DNA from: Candidatus Parcubacteria bacterium
GTDB lineage: Bacteria > Patescibacteriota > Microgenomatia > Levybacterales > GWA1-39-11
DNA length: 33,600 nucleotides
Reading direction: 5' to 3'
Assembly: GCA_003599595.1 (NCBI GenBank)
Contig: QZIP01000023.1
Coordinates: forward strand, 1 to 33,600
Shown: one piece after another, positions 1 through 7,266 of the stretch
How the letters are laid out: the number at the start of each line of letters is the position of its first letter
Numbering within the stretch: the stretch's first letter is position 1
Program-made: the position numbers and the translations under genes
The notes under the pieces: model-generated
Told to the model about the DNA's origin: nothing
The model's database searches: none
What the model saw: the letters and a program-made list of their open reading frames with translations, nothing else

Positions 1-13
1 GCTCTTCCGATCT
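1..13. other. Sequencing-adapter remnant at contig end
   Basis: The first 13 bases, GCTCTTCCGATCT, are identical to the 3' end of the standard Illumina TruSeq adapter. The adapter's last T joined to the following AA makes a false in-frame TAA at 13-15, just ahead of an otherwise open reading frame. These bases are very probably not genomic. Position 14 is the true contig start, and the first gene is cut by the contig end rather than by a real stop. Confidence 0.93.
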
Positions 14-582
14 AAGGTAGTTTTGGAACCGCTAAACCCAAAACCAATAGTGCTTTACTTCGTGTTGCTTCCAATAGGTTAGCTGAGAATGGTAGTATAA
101 TGATTATCATTTCTCAGACTAGAGATAACATTGGATTTGGAAGTCAGTTTAATCCCAAGGTATATTCGGGTGGACATGCATTAAAGTTCTATGCAGCTTT
201 GCAGATTTGGCTCTCAAGTGTTGGGGACATAAAGAAAACCGTTAAGGGCAAACCCAGACAGCTTGGAATAAATTCAAGATTACATGTTAAGAAAAATCAT
301 ATTACTGGTGCTAAGGGTGCTGTAGATGTTCCAATTCATCATAATCCTGGGGTATTAGATGATATTGGTAGTGCTGTAAGTTATTTAATAGAGGAAGGAC
401 ATTGGTCGGAAGATAAGGGTAAGGTTAAAGCTCCAGAGTTTGATTTTGAAGGATCAGTTGAAAAGCTTTGTCAGAAGATTGATGGTGAGAATCTTGAAAG
501 AGATTTACAGGCTTTAGTTGTTGAAGTTTGGGATGATATTCAAACTGCTTGTAGATTACAAAGGAAGGTTAAATACGAATGA
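14..582 (+). CDS. RecA-like recombinase, C-terminal part (5' truncated)
   Basis: The frame is open from the adapter junction, so the methionine codon at 100 is internal. The translation has the layout of the C-terminal half of a RecA/RadA-type ATPase core. A hydrophobic strand ends in IISQTRDNIG, matching the RecA INQIR strand. It is followed by a Gly-Gly-x-Ala-Leu-Lys-Phe-Tyr segment like RecA's GGNALKFYAS. After that come the VKKNHITGAKG and VDVPI segments and a helical tail. The Walker A and B motifs would lie upstream and are missing. Likely role: ATP-dependent strand exchange in phage recombination or replication. Its stop overlaps the next start (ATGA at 579-582). RecA-superfamily membership is quite sure; the exact subfamily (RecA, UvsX or Sak4-like) cannot be decided from this fragment. 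Confidence 0.82.
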
Positions 583-767
583 TCAATGTCAATTGTGTTG
601 ATTGCCAAAAACTACTGGCTGTAAAAACGTATAATGATAAGGAAATGAGGTTTGAAATAGCTTTCTTACCAGGTATATTAGTTGAAGGGCGTGAGAATGA
701 ACCTCGTATACGATGTGATTGTGGACATTATTTGTTTTTAATCGATGGGAGAATTATAGATGAATGA
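579..767 (+). CDS. Small zinc-ribbon-like protein
   Basis: A 62-residue protein that starts inside the stop of the recombinase gene (ATGA), so translational coupling is likely. It has two Cys pairs, CVDC near residues 6-9 and CDC near residues 46-48, separated by a predicted beta-rich stretch; this is the spacing of a small zinc ribbon. No specific function is recognised. It belongs to a run of short metal-binding candidates around the recombinase. Its stop overlaps the next start by eight bases. Confidence 0.65.
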   Translation: MINVNCVDCQKLLAVKTYNDKEMRFEIAFLPGILVEGRENEPRIRCDCGHYLFLIDGRIIDE

Positions 768-1128
768 AATAATTGATAAGTCTGAAAATATCAGAGCATT
801 GATGGAAACATTGAAGCAATTGGAAGCTGATTGTTTTCCTTCAGCTCCATCATATGAGAAAGTTATTAAAATTCAGGAAGAGTGGATTAACCGTTTTGTT
901 GGACCTGGATTTTATGTATCTAGTCCTGGTGCAAAAATTGAAAAGATTGGTGAAGTGAAGGAAATGAATTATGGCAGTTCTGAGGAGCCAGATTGTAATC
1001 TTCCTCAAGGACGTTGTTCTTGTGATGGTAAAACTTCTATGTGTATAATTTGCGCTATGGAAATGAGGGATAGAGCAAAAGGAATTACTACATCAGCTAA
1101 GAGAAATCCATTTTACAAATACGAGTAA
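760..1128 (+). CDS. Hypothetical protein with Cys-rich C-terminus
   Basis: A 122-residue protein overlapping the previous gene by eight bases. The N-terminal two thirds is acidic and helical. The C-terminal third carries five cysteines within about 25 residues, including RCSC and CIIC, a plausible zinc-binding knuckle. I do not recognise the family. Same-strand packing with its neighbours and codon use like theirs support it as a real gene. Confidence 0.6.
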   Translation: MNEIIDKSENIRALMETLKQLEADCFPSAPSYEKVIKIQEEWINRFVGPGFYVSSPGAKIEKIGEVKEMNYGSSEEPDCNLPQGRCSCDGKTSMCIICAMEMRDRAKGITTSAKRNPFYKYE

Positions 1129-1132
1129 ATCT

Positions 1133-1576
1133 ATGAGCATGTCCACACAAGGTTCTTCTTCTTTTCCTTTTCCATTTATTGTTGCTTCCCAGCAAGGAGG
1201 TAATAATTTATTGGAAAATGATGCTCCAGCACGAGTTAAGACTGCTTTAGATTTTTTACAGCAGTTGATAATCAAAACAATGCCAAGGGCAGCTGCTTCT
1301 GATAATCAAATAGAGTGGGCTCCTGAAACTAAGTTAAATGCAAATGAAGTAGCTGCTCAAGGAGCAGCTTGTAATTTATTAGTTAAGTATTTTTCAGGAG
1401 ATTTGAAGGCTGATAGTTGGGAAGAAGTTAGAAGAAAAGCTGCAAAAGAAGGTATGCTTCCAACTAGAACTTGCGGAACTTTGATGCGTTGTTTTGGGTG
1501 CGCTCCAGATTATACTGGTGAATGTCATATTTGTGATGGTAAGAGAACTGTTTTAGTATACCCTTCAGGTAATTAA
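1133..1576 (+). CDS. Hypothetical protein with C-terminal Cys cluster
   Basis: A 147-residue protein that begins four bases after the previous stop; methionine codons at 1133 and 1139 are both possible starts. The N-terminus is Ser/Phe-rich, the middle is helical, and the last 40 residues hold six cysteines, including CFGC and CHIC, a likely zinc site. Its stop TAA overlaps the next ATG at 1576. No homologous family comes to mind. It continues the series of small Cys-pair proteins in this early region. Confidence 0.6.
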   Translation: MSMSTQGSSSFPFPFIVASQQGGNNLLENDAPARVKTALDFLQQLIIKTMPRAAASDNQIEWAPETKLNANEVAAQGAACNLLVKYFSGDLKADSWEEVRRKAAKEGMLPTRTCGTLMRCFGCAPDYTGECHICDGKRTVLVYPSGN

Positions 1577-1866
1577 TGTTAACAGCAATTGAAAAGAAAA
1601 TAGTAGCTCAAAGATCTAGTTTATGGAAGGGTCCGCCCGCTTGGGGTTTAAAAGACGGTTATAGATTAGGCTTGTACGACGCTGTAAACAATCTAGGATT
1701 TGCTTGACCAGGAATAACCCTAGCTAAGTTTAGGGGTCAACTAAACGAATCTGGGATAATCCTCGCCGTGCGCGAGATAAGTGATTATTTCACTAGTAAG
1801 ACTGGTGAGAGTTATTTGAAAAATAGATTGAGTGGTATAGATACTTCAAAAGTGTTTGAGGAGTGA
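1576..1866 (+). pseudogene. Small gene interrupted by one in-frame TGA
   Basis: An ATG overlapping the previous stop opens 43 codons to a TGA at 1705-1707. The same frame then stays open for 52 more codons to a TGA at 1864-1866, just before the next gene. Read across the internal TGA, the product would be a coherent 95-residue protein (with Trp at residue 44: LGFA-W-PGITLAKF). Other genes here end in TGA in tight overlaps, so TGA is a normal stop in this genome. This is either a nonsense mutation, a sequencing error or recoding. The TGA lies within a possible stem (1704-1709 with 1735-1740). The segment is richer in G+C than its surroundings. Function unknown. Confidence 0.55.
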
Positions 1867-1869
1867 AAA

Positions 1870-2334
1870 ATGCCGTTGTCTGATGCCATTTTAGGTATAG
1901 CTGATGATATGGAAGAAGTCGCCAAGGAAGGAGATAATCTTATGTTAAAAACATTTGCTAAGCAACTTCGTCGTGCTGTACAAGCTTCTGTTGAACCAGA
2001 AAAGCCAAAGTATGTTAAGCCTAACTGGGAAGAAGAAGCCAGATTAGAATTCAAAAACTCAAAGAAAATATTTGCTCAAAAAGCTTCTTTGGAAGAAAGT
2101 TTTCTCGGTGAACAAGTGGAAATAGTTGATGGTCCTTTAGGAAGTGATGATGGAGTTCCTAATTTATGGCCAATTCCGCCTGGTGGAACTCCTGGATCAA
2201 AAGCAGTTTTAGACAATCAGTTTGTATATAAGTTGGGTGAAGATAGAAAACTCCATTTTTTACCAGATGAAACTAAAGTTTTGAGAGAGTCTGTAGCAAA
2301 CTCCCAACCCAAAATAATATTAGGGGAGGCGTAA
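1870..2334 (+). CDS. Hypothetical protein
   Basis: A 154-residue protein with a good start: GAGGAG lies 8-13 bases upstream of the ATG, within the end of the interrupted gene. The N-terminus is an acidic helix, the middle is rich in Lys and Glu, and a Pro/Gly-rich stretch (WPIPPGGTPG) precedes a short beta-like tail. No cysteines, signal peptide or membrane segment. I do not recognise it. The next gene's ribosome site, GGGGAGG, is embedded in its 3' end. Confidence 0.6.
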   Translation: MPLSDAILGIADDMEEVAKEGDNLMLKTFAKQLRRAVQASVEPEKPKYVKPNWEEEARLEFKNSKKIFAQKASLEESFLGEQVEIVDGPLGSDDGVPNLWPIPPGGTPGSKAVLDNQFVYKLGEDRKLHFLPDETKVLRESVANSQPKIILGEA

Positions 2335-2336
2335 AC

Positions 2337-2558
2337 TTGGCAGTTAAAATATCTTGTGATAAGTGTGGAAAAGATATAAGTACAGTTCATTCTGGATTTG
2401 ATGAATATAAATTTCATCTTAGTTATTCATGCGTGCCAAATACTCAAACTATGAGATATGCTGTTTATATTACACCTCCCCTTCCTGGTGATATGGTTTT
2501 CTGTTCTTTACAATGTTTGTTAGATTGGTTAAAGGAGCATTTACATGTTGAAAAATAA
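2337..2558 (+). CDS. Small zinc-binding protein (TTG start)
   Basis: A 73-residue protein starting at TTG, chosen because GGGGAGG lies eight bases upstream and the frame opens right after the previous stop. It contains CDKC near residue 7 and FCSLQC followed by a leucine-rich helix near the C-terminus. This is a treble-clef or zinc-ribbon pattern resembling small phage and plasmid zinc-finger proteins. A nucleic-acid-binding role is possible but not shown. Confidence 0.65.
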   Translation: MAVKISCDKCGKDISTVHSGFDEYKFHLSYSCVPNTQTMRYAVYITPPLPGDMVFCSLQCLLDWLKEHLHVEK

Positions 2559-2796
2559 AGTAAGACGTTACTGGCGTAAGGATTTACATACTGATTTAAA
2601 AGAAAAAACAGCTGTTACAAAGGATTTCGATGATGCTATTGCTGATATTTCATCAGTTTTAAGTTTATCAAAAGCAGAAGTTTCATCTAAATTGATAGCT
2701 AAAGGTTCGTTAGAAAGCAAATACCAAGTTTGGAATCTAATAACTGGACCGGTTAATCCATTTGCTCTTAGTGCAAAAAAAACTCCATTGGAATAA
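2545..2796 (+). CDS. Hypothetical small helical protein
   Basis: An 83-residue protein overlapping the previous gene by 14 bases, with AAAGGAG placed about five bases before the ATG. The N-terminus is basic (KNKVRRYWRK), followed by helices and a Ser-rich stretch. Function unknown. It is the last gene before a strong terminator, so it closes the first transcription unit. Confidence 0.6.
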   Translation: MLKNKVRRYWRKDLHTDLKEKTAVTKDFDDAIADISSVLSLSKAEVSSKLIAKGSLESKYQVWNLITGPVNPFALSAKKTPLE

Positions 2797-2801
2797 ATTA
2801 A

Positions 2802-2836
2802 AACACCTTCAAGAAATTTTCTTGAAGGTGTTTTTT
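2802..2836 (+). terminator. Rho-independent terminator
   Basis: A 14-base-pair perfect stem (2802-2815 with 2819-2832, AACACCTTC.../...GAAGGTGTT) with a tiny loop is followed by a run of T. It directly follows the stop at 2796. An A-run on the other side could let it act in both directions. It separates the recombinase unit from the protease/cytochrome unit. Confidence 0.93.
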
Positions 2837-2847
2837 CATATCAATTT

Positions 2848-2867
2848 ATCATTTTTATAAAAATGAT
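2848..2867. promoter_or_regulatory. 20-bp perfect palindrome, possible operator
   Basis: Positions 2848-2867 are a perfect inverted repeat with ten-base arms (ATCATTTTTA and its complement) between the terminator and the promoter candidate at 2888. A dimeric repressor site is one reading; a chance AT-rich palindrome is another. Confidence 0.4.
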
Positions 2868-2887
2868 ATCTAATTCTCGCTTTTTGT

Positions 2888-2917
2888 TTGTCTTTTTAAT
2901 CGTAATCAATTTATAAT
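2888..2917 (+). promoter_or_regulatory. Candidate sigma-70-type promoter
   Basis: TTGTCT at 2888-2893 and a perfect TATAAT at 2912-2917 are separated by 18 bases, in the 222-base gap after the terminator and ahead of the gene at 3019. Transcription from about 2925 would give a leader of roughly 90 bases ending in a purine-rich stretch (GGTAGGAGAGAG) that serves as the ribosome site. This is the clearest promoter in the window, but AT-rich sequence makes false matches easy. Confidence 0.55.
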
Positions 2918-3018
2918 AGATGTTTGTAAGAGACAATGAAGTCTTGGCGTGAGAGTTACGTTCACATTACCTAAATCTCAAAAATAAACTAGGTAGGAGA
3001 GAGAGAAAGAAAATATGA

Positions 3019-3516
3019 ATGTCTCTTTTTTGGGCGAATTTATATTCTCTGGTTATTATCGCACAAACTCAAGTTGATCCTATATCTGGAGGGGCTGGTT
3101 GGGTAGGCGCTGGTTTATTGGGGTTGGTACTTGGTTGGTTGTTACTAAAACATCTTCCAGATAAGGATAAATACATCAAGGAAATAATTAAAGAACATGG
3201 AGAAACTGTTAATAAAGTTACAGAAAAACATGAGATAACAGTTAAGGGAGTTGCTGAAAAACATGAACAATCTCTAAAGTTAGTTGCTGAAAAACATGAG
3301 TTAGCTATAAAACAAGCAGCTGAAAAACATTCAGCTGCGGTAGAGGCTGCTGCTCAAAGAACTGAACTAGCAGTAAATAAAGTTGCTGAAAAACATGCTG
3401 AAATAGTTACAGCAATGGCTACTACATTTACAGCATCGTTAGAAAATGTAGTTAATCATTGTAAAGATGAAATGGATAGAATTGCTAGTTATTGGCAACA
3501 AAGTAAAAATAATTAA
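3019..3516 (+). CDS. Membrane-anchored hendecad coiled-coil protein
   Basis: A 165-residue protein. Residues 24-44 form a Gly-rich membrane segment (GGAGWVGAGLLGLVLGW). Residues 56-132 then hold seven consecutive 11-residue repeats, most of the form VAEKHExxxKx. An 11-residue period predicts a long, nearly straight coiled-coil rod. An ATG at 3015 gives only a short frame, so 3019 is the start; GGAGAGAG lies upstream. It is first in its transcription unit, directly before the subtilisin-like protease. A lysis or spanin-like role, or an envelope tether, is conceivable; nothing proves it. Confidence 0.75.
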   Translation: MSLFWANLYSLVIIAQTQVDPISGGAGWVGAGLLGLVLGWLLLKHLPDKDKYIKEIIKEHGETVNKVTEKHEITVKGVAEKHEQSLKLVAEKHELAIKQAAEKHSAAVEAAAQRTELAVNKVAEKHAEIVTAMATTFTASLENVVNHCKDEMDRIASYWQQSKNN

Positions 3517-3528
3517 GGTATTTTAAAT

Positions 3529-4578
3529 ATGAGCGATTTTGTACTTCCACCTTTTACTGTTGAACAACAAATGATGTCTCTTACAGAGACTATGGATTGG
3601 TCTTTGTCATTATATGGAATTCCAAATGCTTGGAAGAGAAGTAGAGGTAAGGGTCAATTAGTTGCTGTTCTTGATACAGGAGTTGATAAAAGACATTATG
3701 AACATGGGGATCTTAAAAATTCAGTAGTAGCAGCTAAGGATTTTACAAATTCTAGAGTTGGTTTTTTTGATTTGAATGGACATGGGACACATACTGCTGG
3801 AACTATTGGTGCAAGAGAAGATAATAATGGTGTTGTAGGGGTGATGCCAGAATCTAGTTTGGCAATTGGTAAAGTTCTTGGTGATAGTGGTGGTGGTAGT
3901 GGTCAACAGGTTGGAGATGGTATTGATTGGTCAGTCAGTATTGGTGCTAGTGTAATAAGTTTGTCATTAGGTTCTAATTATGCTGACCCAATAATGTATC
4001 AAGCTATTAAGAGAGCAGTAGAAGCAGGATGTCATGTTATATGCGCTGCAGGTAATGAAGGTAAAATTACAGGTGAAAATACTGTGGGATATCCTGCTAG
4101 ATGGGCAGAGTGTGCAGCTGTTGGAGCAGTAGATGAAAATGGTAGAGTTGCTTCTTTTTCTTCTAGAGGTCCAGAAGTTGATATTTGTGCTCCTGGCGTC
4201 AATATATTGAGTACATATTTGAACGGTGGATATGCTAAGTTATCTGGAACAAGTATGGCAACTCCGTTTGTTTCTGGAGTTGTGGGTTTACTTTTAAGTA
4301 CTGGCGTTAAATTGTCTCCTAAAGCCTTGATTGAAATGCTTAGAAGTACTGCAAGAGCTTGGAAGCCAGGCGATGATTGTGATGGTTCGGGGGTAGGTTT
4401 GATTAATCCTGAAACGTTATTGACACCACCTCCACCTCCACCACCTCCACCTCCACCACCTCCGCCTTCTGTACCAGAACCTCCACCAAATTTGGAGATG
4501 GTTAAAATTGGTCCTTTTTCAGTTTCAGTAGAAAAAATAAGAGATAAAACTGGATTATTTATTTGTGTGGGGGGATAA
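3529..4578 (+). CDS. Subtilisin-like serine protease (S8 family)
   Basis: A 349-residue protein with the full subtilase catalytic set: Asp49 in VLDTGVD, His85 in GHGTHTAGT, oxyanion Asn176 in AAGNEG, and Ser242 in GTSMATPF. It begins almost at the mature catalytic domain, with no signal peptide and no inhibitor-type propeptide. After the protease core there is a run of 14 prolines (about residues 300-313) and then a short tail of some 30 residues ending CVGG. Such proteases are uncommon in phages. Possible jobs are host surface-layer breakdown, virion maturation or lysis. It overlaps the next small gene by one base and follows the coiled-coil membrane protein closely. Family assignment is very sure; its role is not. 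Confidence 0.93.
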   Translation: MSDFVLPPFTVEQQMMSLTETMDWSLSLYGIPNAWKRSRGKGQLVAVLDTGVDKRHYEHGDLKNSVVAAKDFTNSRVGFFDLNGHGTHTAGTIGAREDNNGVVGVMPESSLAIGKVLGDSGGGSGQQVGDGIDWSVSIGASVISLSLGSNYADPIMYQAIKRAVEAGCHVICAAGNEGKITGENTVGYPARWAECAAVGAVDENGRVASFSSRGPEVDICAPGVNILSTYLNGGYAKLSGTSMATPFVSGVVGLLLSTGVKLSPKALIEMLRSTARAWKPGDDCDGSGVGLINPETLLTPPPPPPPPPPPPPPSVPEPPPNLEMVKIGPFSVSVEKIRDKTGLFICVGG

Positions 4579-4697
4579 TGAGTAAGATAATAGCATTAGA
4601 GATGGCTGATGATTTTGAATCTGTTAAACCATATTTAGTAGAATTAATTGCAAGAATTCGTTTTGTGTGTCGTGTTGTTCCTATTGTTTGTAGATGA
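4578..4697 (+). CDS. Small ORF of 39 residues
   Basis: The ATG overlaps the protease stop (TAATG), and the frame runs 39 codons to a TGA eight bases before the next gene's run-up. The N-terminal half is acidic; the C-terminal half is hydrophobic and basic (LIARIRFVCRVVPIVCR) with two cysteines. The tight stop/start overlap and exact filling of the gap suggest a real coupled gene. Function unknown. Confidence 0.5.
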   Translation: MSKIIALEMADDFESVKPYLVELIARIRFVCRVVPIVCR

Positions 4698-4707
4698 GGA
4701 AATTTAA

Positions 4708-5091
4708 ATGCCTTATGCACCGCCAACGTTAAGTCAAGCTCAAACAGCATTAAGTGATGCCCTTGAGCCACTTACAACTGGAAAGATTAATACCCCAAAG
4801 CAAATTTGGGCATTAGAAACATTGCAGTTGTTTGCTATTGCAAACATATTTAGTATACCAGAATCTGGAATTGTAGCTGCACAAGCTACCCCAGAATCTA
4901 AAGTTGAGTTAACAGATGAGCAAATGCTTGTGTTGTTAAATCAGTGGAATACCAGTGGTAATATGTATACTACAATTGCCCATCCTCAAAATGCTAATTT
5001 ACTAGCTGGTATTAATTGGGCACAGCTTATTAAGATGATATTGCCTCTATTGTTGAATGAAATATTGAAGTATTTAGATACTTCTAAGTAA
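4708..5091 (+). CDS. Hypothetical protein with hydrophobic C-terminal helix
   Basis: A 127-residue protein; GAGG lies about ten bases before the ATG. Mostly helical and Ala/Thr/Leu-rich, with a C-terminal stretch (INWAQLIKMILPLLLNEIL) hydrophobic enough to sit in or on a membrane. No known motif. It closes the protease subcluster. The next 276 bases contain no ATG-started gene but do contain a structured-RNA candidate. Confidence 0.6.
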   Translation: MPYAPPTLSQAQTALSDALEPLTTGKINTPKQIWALETLQLFAIANIFSIPESGIVAAQATPESKVELTDEQMLVLLNQWNTSGNMYTTIAHPQNANLLAGINWAQLIKMILPLLLNEILKYLDTSK

Positions 5092-5101
5092 CGCAAAACA
5101 C

Positions 5102-5218
5102 AATGGGTGGGCATGAGATGGTGATAAAACAATCAATTCGATGTGGATCACTTACTGCAATCTCCAATGCATTTCCCCAATTGGAGTCATCTCTGATGCC
5201 GGCAGTTGCTCACCCATT
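5102..5218 (+). ncRNA. Structured RNA candidate / cis-regulatory leader
   Basis: Four nested or adjacent stems can be drawn in 117 bases. P1 pairs 5102-5112 with 5208-5218 (11 pairs, one G-U). P2 pairs 5115-5120 with 5188-5193. P3 pairs 5121-5125 with 5147-5151. P4 pairs 5162-5168 with 5180-5186 (7 pairs). P2, P3 and P4 would form a three-way junction inside P1. The 3' arm of P4, ATTGGAG, recurs at 5227-5233, overlapping a strong Shine-Dalgarno sequence (GGAGGAG, 5230-5236). The P4 5' arm could therefore pair with either one. That is the logic of a translational switch. It matches no RNA family I recognise. Confidence 0.5.
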
Positions 5219-5229
5219 ATTAATACATT

Positions 5230-5367
5230 GGAGGAGTTACAATTACCCGTCATCAAAGGAAAAGGAAGACTAAGCGGATAAGGGAATATCAAAAGATTGT
5301 TAAGAAAGAAAAATTTGGTTTAGTCAATGTTGATTTAATAAATCAAAACATTGTAAAAGAGGAGGAA
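5230..5367 (+). other. Possible ATT-started N-terminal extension of the next gene
   Basis: GGAGGAG (5230-5236) has no ATG, GTG or TTG at normal spacing. It does have an ATT at 5242-5244, in frame with the gene at 5368, with no stop in the 42 intervening codons. The encoded stretch is very basic (RHQRKRKTKRIRE). Either translation can start at ATT, giving a longer isoform whose signal sequence is internal, or this is leader RNA that happens to be open, or an ATG has been misread. The ATG at 5368, with its own AGAGGAGG and signal peptide, remains the main start. Confidence 0.3.
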
Positions 5368-7266
5368 ATGAAGAAATATTGGAGAGTTTTGTTGTTGGCA
5401 CTGTTTACTCCTTTTTTATTGGCGTTTTCAGGAGAAAACGAGGTATCTTCTTTTTCTGGGGACAATAATAAACAGCCAAAAGTAGAAAATCAATTTGTTA
5501 AAGTTGACCAACCAATAAGTGGTCCCCCTGCTCCCAGAGTTGATGTCCCAGTTAATAATGCTGTGAGACTTTCTATTCCGTTCGATGCAGTTTCAGTTGT
5601 TCAGCAAGATGCGATTGAAGTAGAACAAAAAGATCCTTTTTCTCTCCCATTTATTCGGTGGATATGGGTTCAATCTGGAGACATAAATGACTTTCAAGCA
5701 TTATCAGACACATTGCAAAAAATCAGCAGAAGCGAAGTGCCAATACAGCCAGTCATACGGGGAATTGTCGCCAGGATTGATTTGCGGTGGTTTGCCGCAA
5801 GCAAAGAGGATCTCCAAGATTGGATCAATCTTTGGGAAAACTTTCAGTTTGATCCGTGGTTCTCAACAAACATCACACAGAATACCTTAGCATTACTATC
5901 TGAAGATTATAAGCAGAATAAGATAGTTCAGGTTTGGAAAAATAGAAGAGTTTGGGATAAAGACAAACAAATATGGGTTAATACAGGTGAGAAAGTAATT
6001 GCTGATGTTAAAATTGCTAGTTTAAAGGATGTTCTTGTAGTTCGGTCTAATGCTGATCATTTGAAAAAAAGTGGAATTGAAATGCTACAATTTGGAACCA
6101 AAACTTTGGCTCCAGTTGTAGATAGTAGGTATTTTACTGGTAGAGTATTATCTACTATTAAAGGAAAAATAAATGGAAAAGATAGTGTATTTAGTACCAT
6201 TTGGGGTGGTTTGTATTATGAGTTTTCAGGTATTAGAAAGGCGACCACTAAAGGGATCAAAAATGATTTTGATCAATTGTTGTTTGATTTAGGAGTTGGA
6301 AGTAAAGAAGAAGATTATGAACAATTGTTCGAAAGAACACGCGGTGGATTAGAAGCTGCCGGAATGTTTCATTCTAATGTCACTGGAAAACCTAGAAGAA
6401 TTATTTGGTTTCCAATAGAAAAGATGAGATTGACTCAGGGCATACCTGCAATATTTATAACTGAAGATATTAAAGATGAAGATGTAGATACTGATGCTCA
6501 TCCAATTTTAAATTTGGTGAAGTTTAAACCAGATGCATATGAAGTTATTTTTGTAAAACTAAATGGTCAACAGGGGTATGCCATATTTAATGGGAAGAAA
6601 GAGTTATTAGATGAAGCCACTCAGGATGTGGTATCAGATCACAAGATTCCTGTTCCTAATACTACTAGATTACAGTCTGCAATAAGTTGTATTAGATGTC
6701 ATGGTAGTGATGATGGTTGGAAGCCATTTTCTAATGATGTTAAAACTTTATTGTCTAGGAAGAACAATAACAATTTGTTAGATGTGTTTGGAGATACTAG
6801 TAAAAGTGAGTTGAATAAACCAATTTTTGACACATTGTTGAATATTGCTGGAAAATATGAAGGGGATCCTACTGTATTGATGATGGATTTGAGAAGAGCT
6901 TATGCTAAAGGAGTTTTAAGAGCTACTGGCCCTTGGAAAAATGATAATGGACAACTGAATACTGTTAAACTTTCTTCTGAAAGAATAGCAGCTGTATACG
7001 CAGAAGACAGGTATAATTTAATTGATGCTGAACTTGCGTTAAGATATTTAGGATATCCACAAGCTCCAAAAGGAAAAGAAGTAGAAGTTCTGAATAAAGT
7101 ATTACCACCAGTTAAATTGAATATTGGTGGAATAGTTCCTGAAGACGCGAGAATAGGAGCTTTAAAAAGAGGTATAAAGATTACACCAAGAGATTGGGCA
7201 TTTGTTTATTCTTTTGCACTAACAAGGGCAATGGAAACAGCCTCTCAAATGAAGGATAAGAAATGA
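5368..7266 (+). CDS. Exported cytochrome-c-like protein with one CxxCH motif
   Basis: A 632-residue protein with a clear signal peptide (MKKYWRVLLLALFTPFLLAF) and one c-type heme attachment motif, CIRCH, at residues 441-445. A stretch near residues 95-165 (FIRWIWVQSGD... and ARIDLRWF...) resembles the N-terminal part of large exported planctomycete proteins that carry a C-terminal cytochrome-like domain, as I recall them. The start is supported by AGAGGAGG and the signal peptide. Such proteins acquire heme outside the cytoplasmic membrane, using the host maturation system. In a phage this is very unusual. It lies in a unit with a second CxxCH protein (7660-8691) and a subtilase. No electron-transfer partner is evident, so the motif could also be structural or vestigial. 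Confidence 0.72.
   Translation: MKKYWRVLLLALFTPFLLAFSGENEVSSFSGDNNKQPKVENQFVKVDQPISGPPAPRVDVPVNNAVRLSIPFDAVSVVQQDAIEVEQKDPFSLPFIRWIWVQSGDINDFQALSDTLQKISRSEVPIQPVIRGIVARIDLRWFAASKEDLQDWINLWENFQFDPWFSTNITQNTLALLSEDYKQNKIVQVWKNRRVWDKDKQIWVNTGEKVIADVKIASLKDVLVVRSNADHLKKSGIEMLQFGTKTLAPVVDSRYFTGRVLSTIKGKINGKDSVFSTIWGGLYYEFSGIRKATTKGIKNDFDQLLFDLGVGSKEEDYEQLFERTRGGLEAAGMFHSNVTGKPRRIIWFPIEKMRLTQGIPAIFITEDIKDEDVDTDAHPILNLVKFKPDAYEVIFVKLNGQQGYAIFNGKKELLDEATQDVVSDHKIPVPNTTRLQSAISCIRCHGSDDGWKPFSNDVKTLLSRKNNNNLLDVFGDTSKSELNKPIFDTLLNIAGKYEGDPTVLMMDLRRAYAKGVLRATGPWKNDNGQLNTVKLSSERIAAVYAEDRYNLIDAELALRYLGYPQAPKGKEVEVLNKVLPPVKLNIGGIVPEDARIGALKRGIKITPRDWAFVYSFALTRAMETASQMKDKK

Noticed and set aside
1576-1866. 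Whole-genome reassignment of TGA to tryptophan
   Set aside because: Many genes end in TGA in tight ATGA overlaps with the next gene (for example 582, 767, 7640, 13968, 29239, 29454) and all major proteins encode Trp with TGG, so TGA is a normal stop here.
5102-5218. A tRNA gene
   Set aside because: Several stems are present, but there is no acceptor/T-loop layout, no GGTTC-type T-loop sequence and no fitting anticodon arm.
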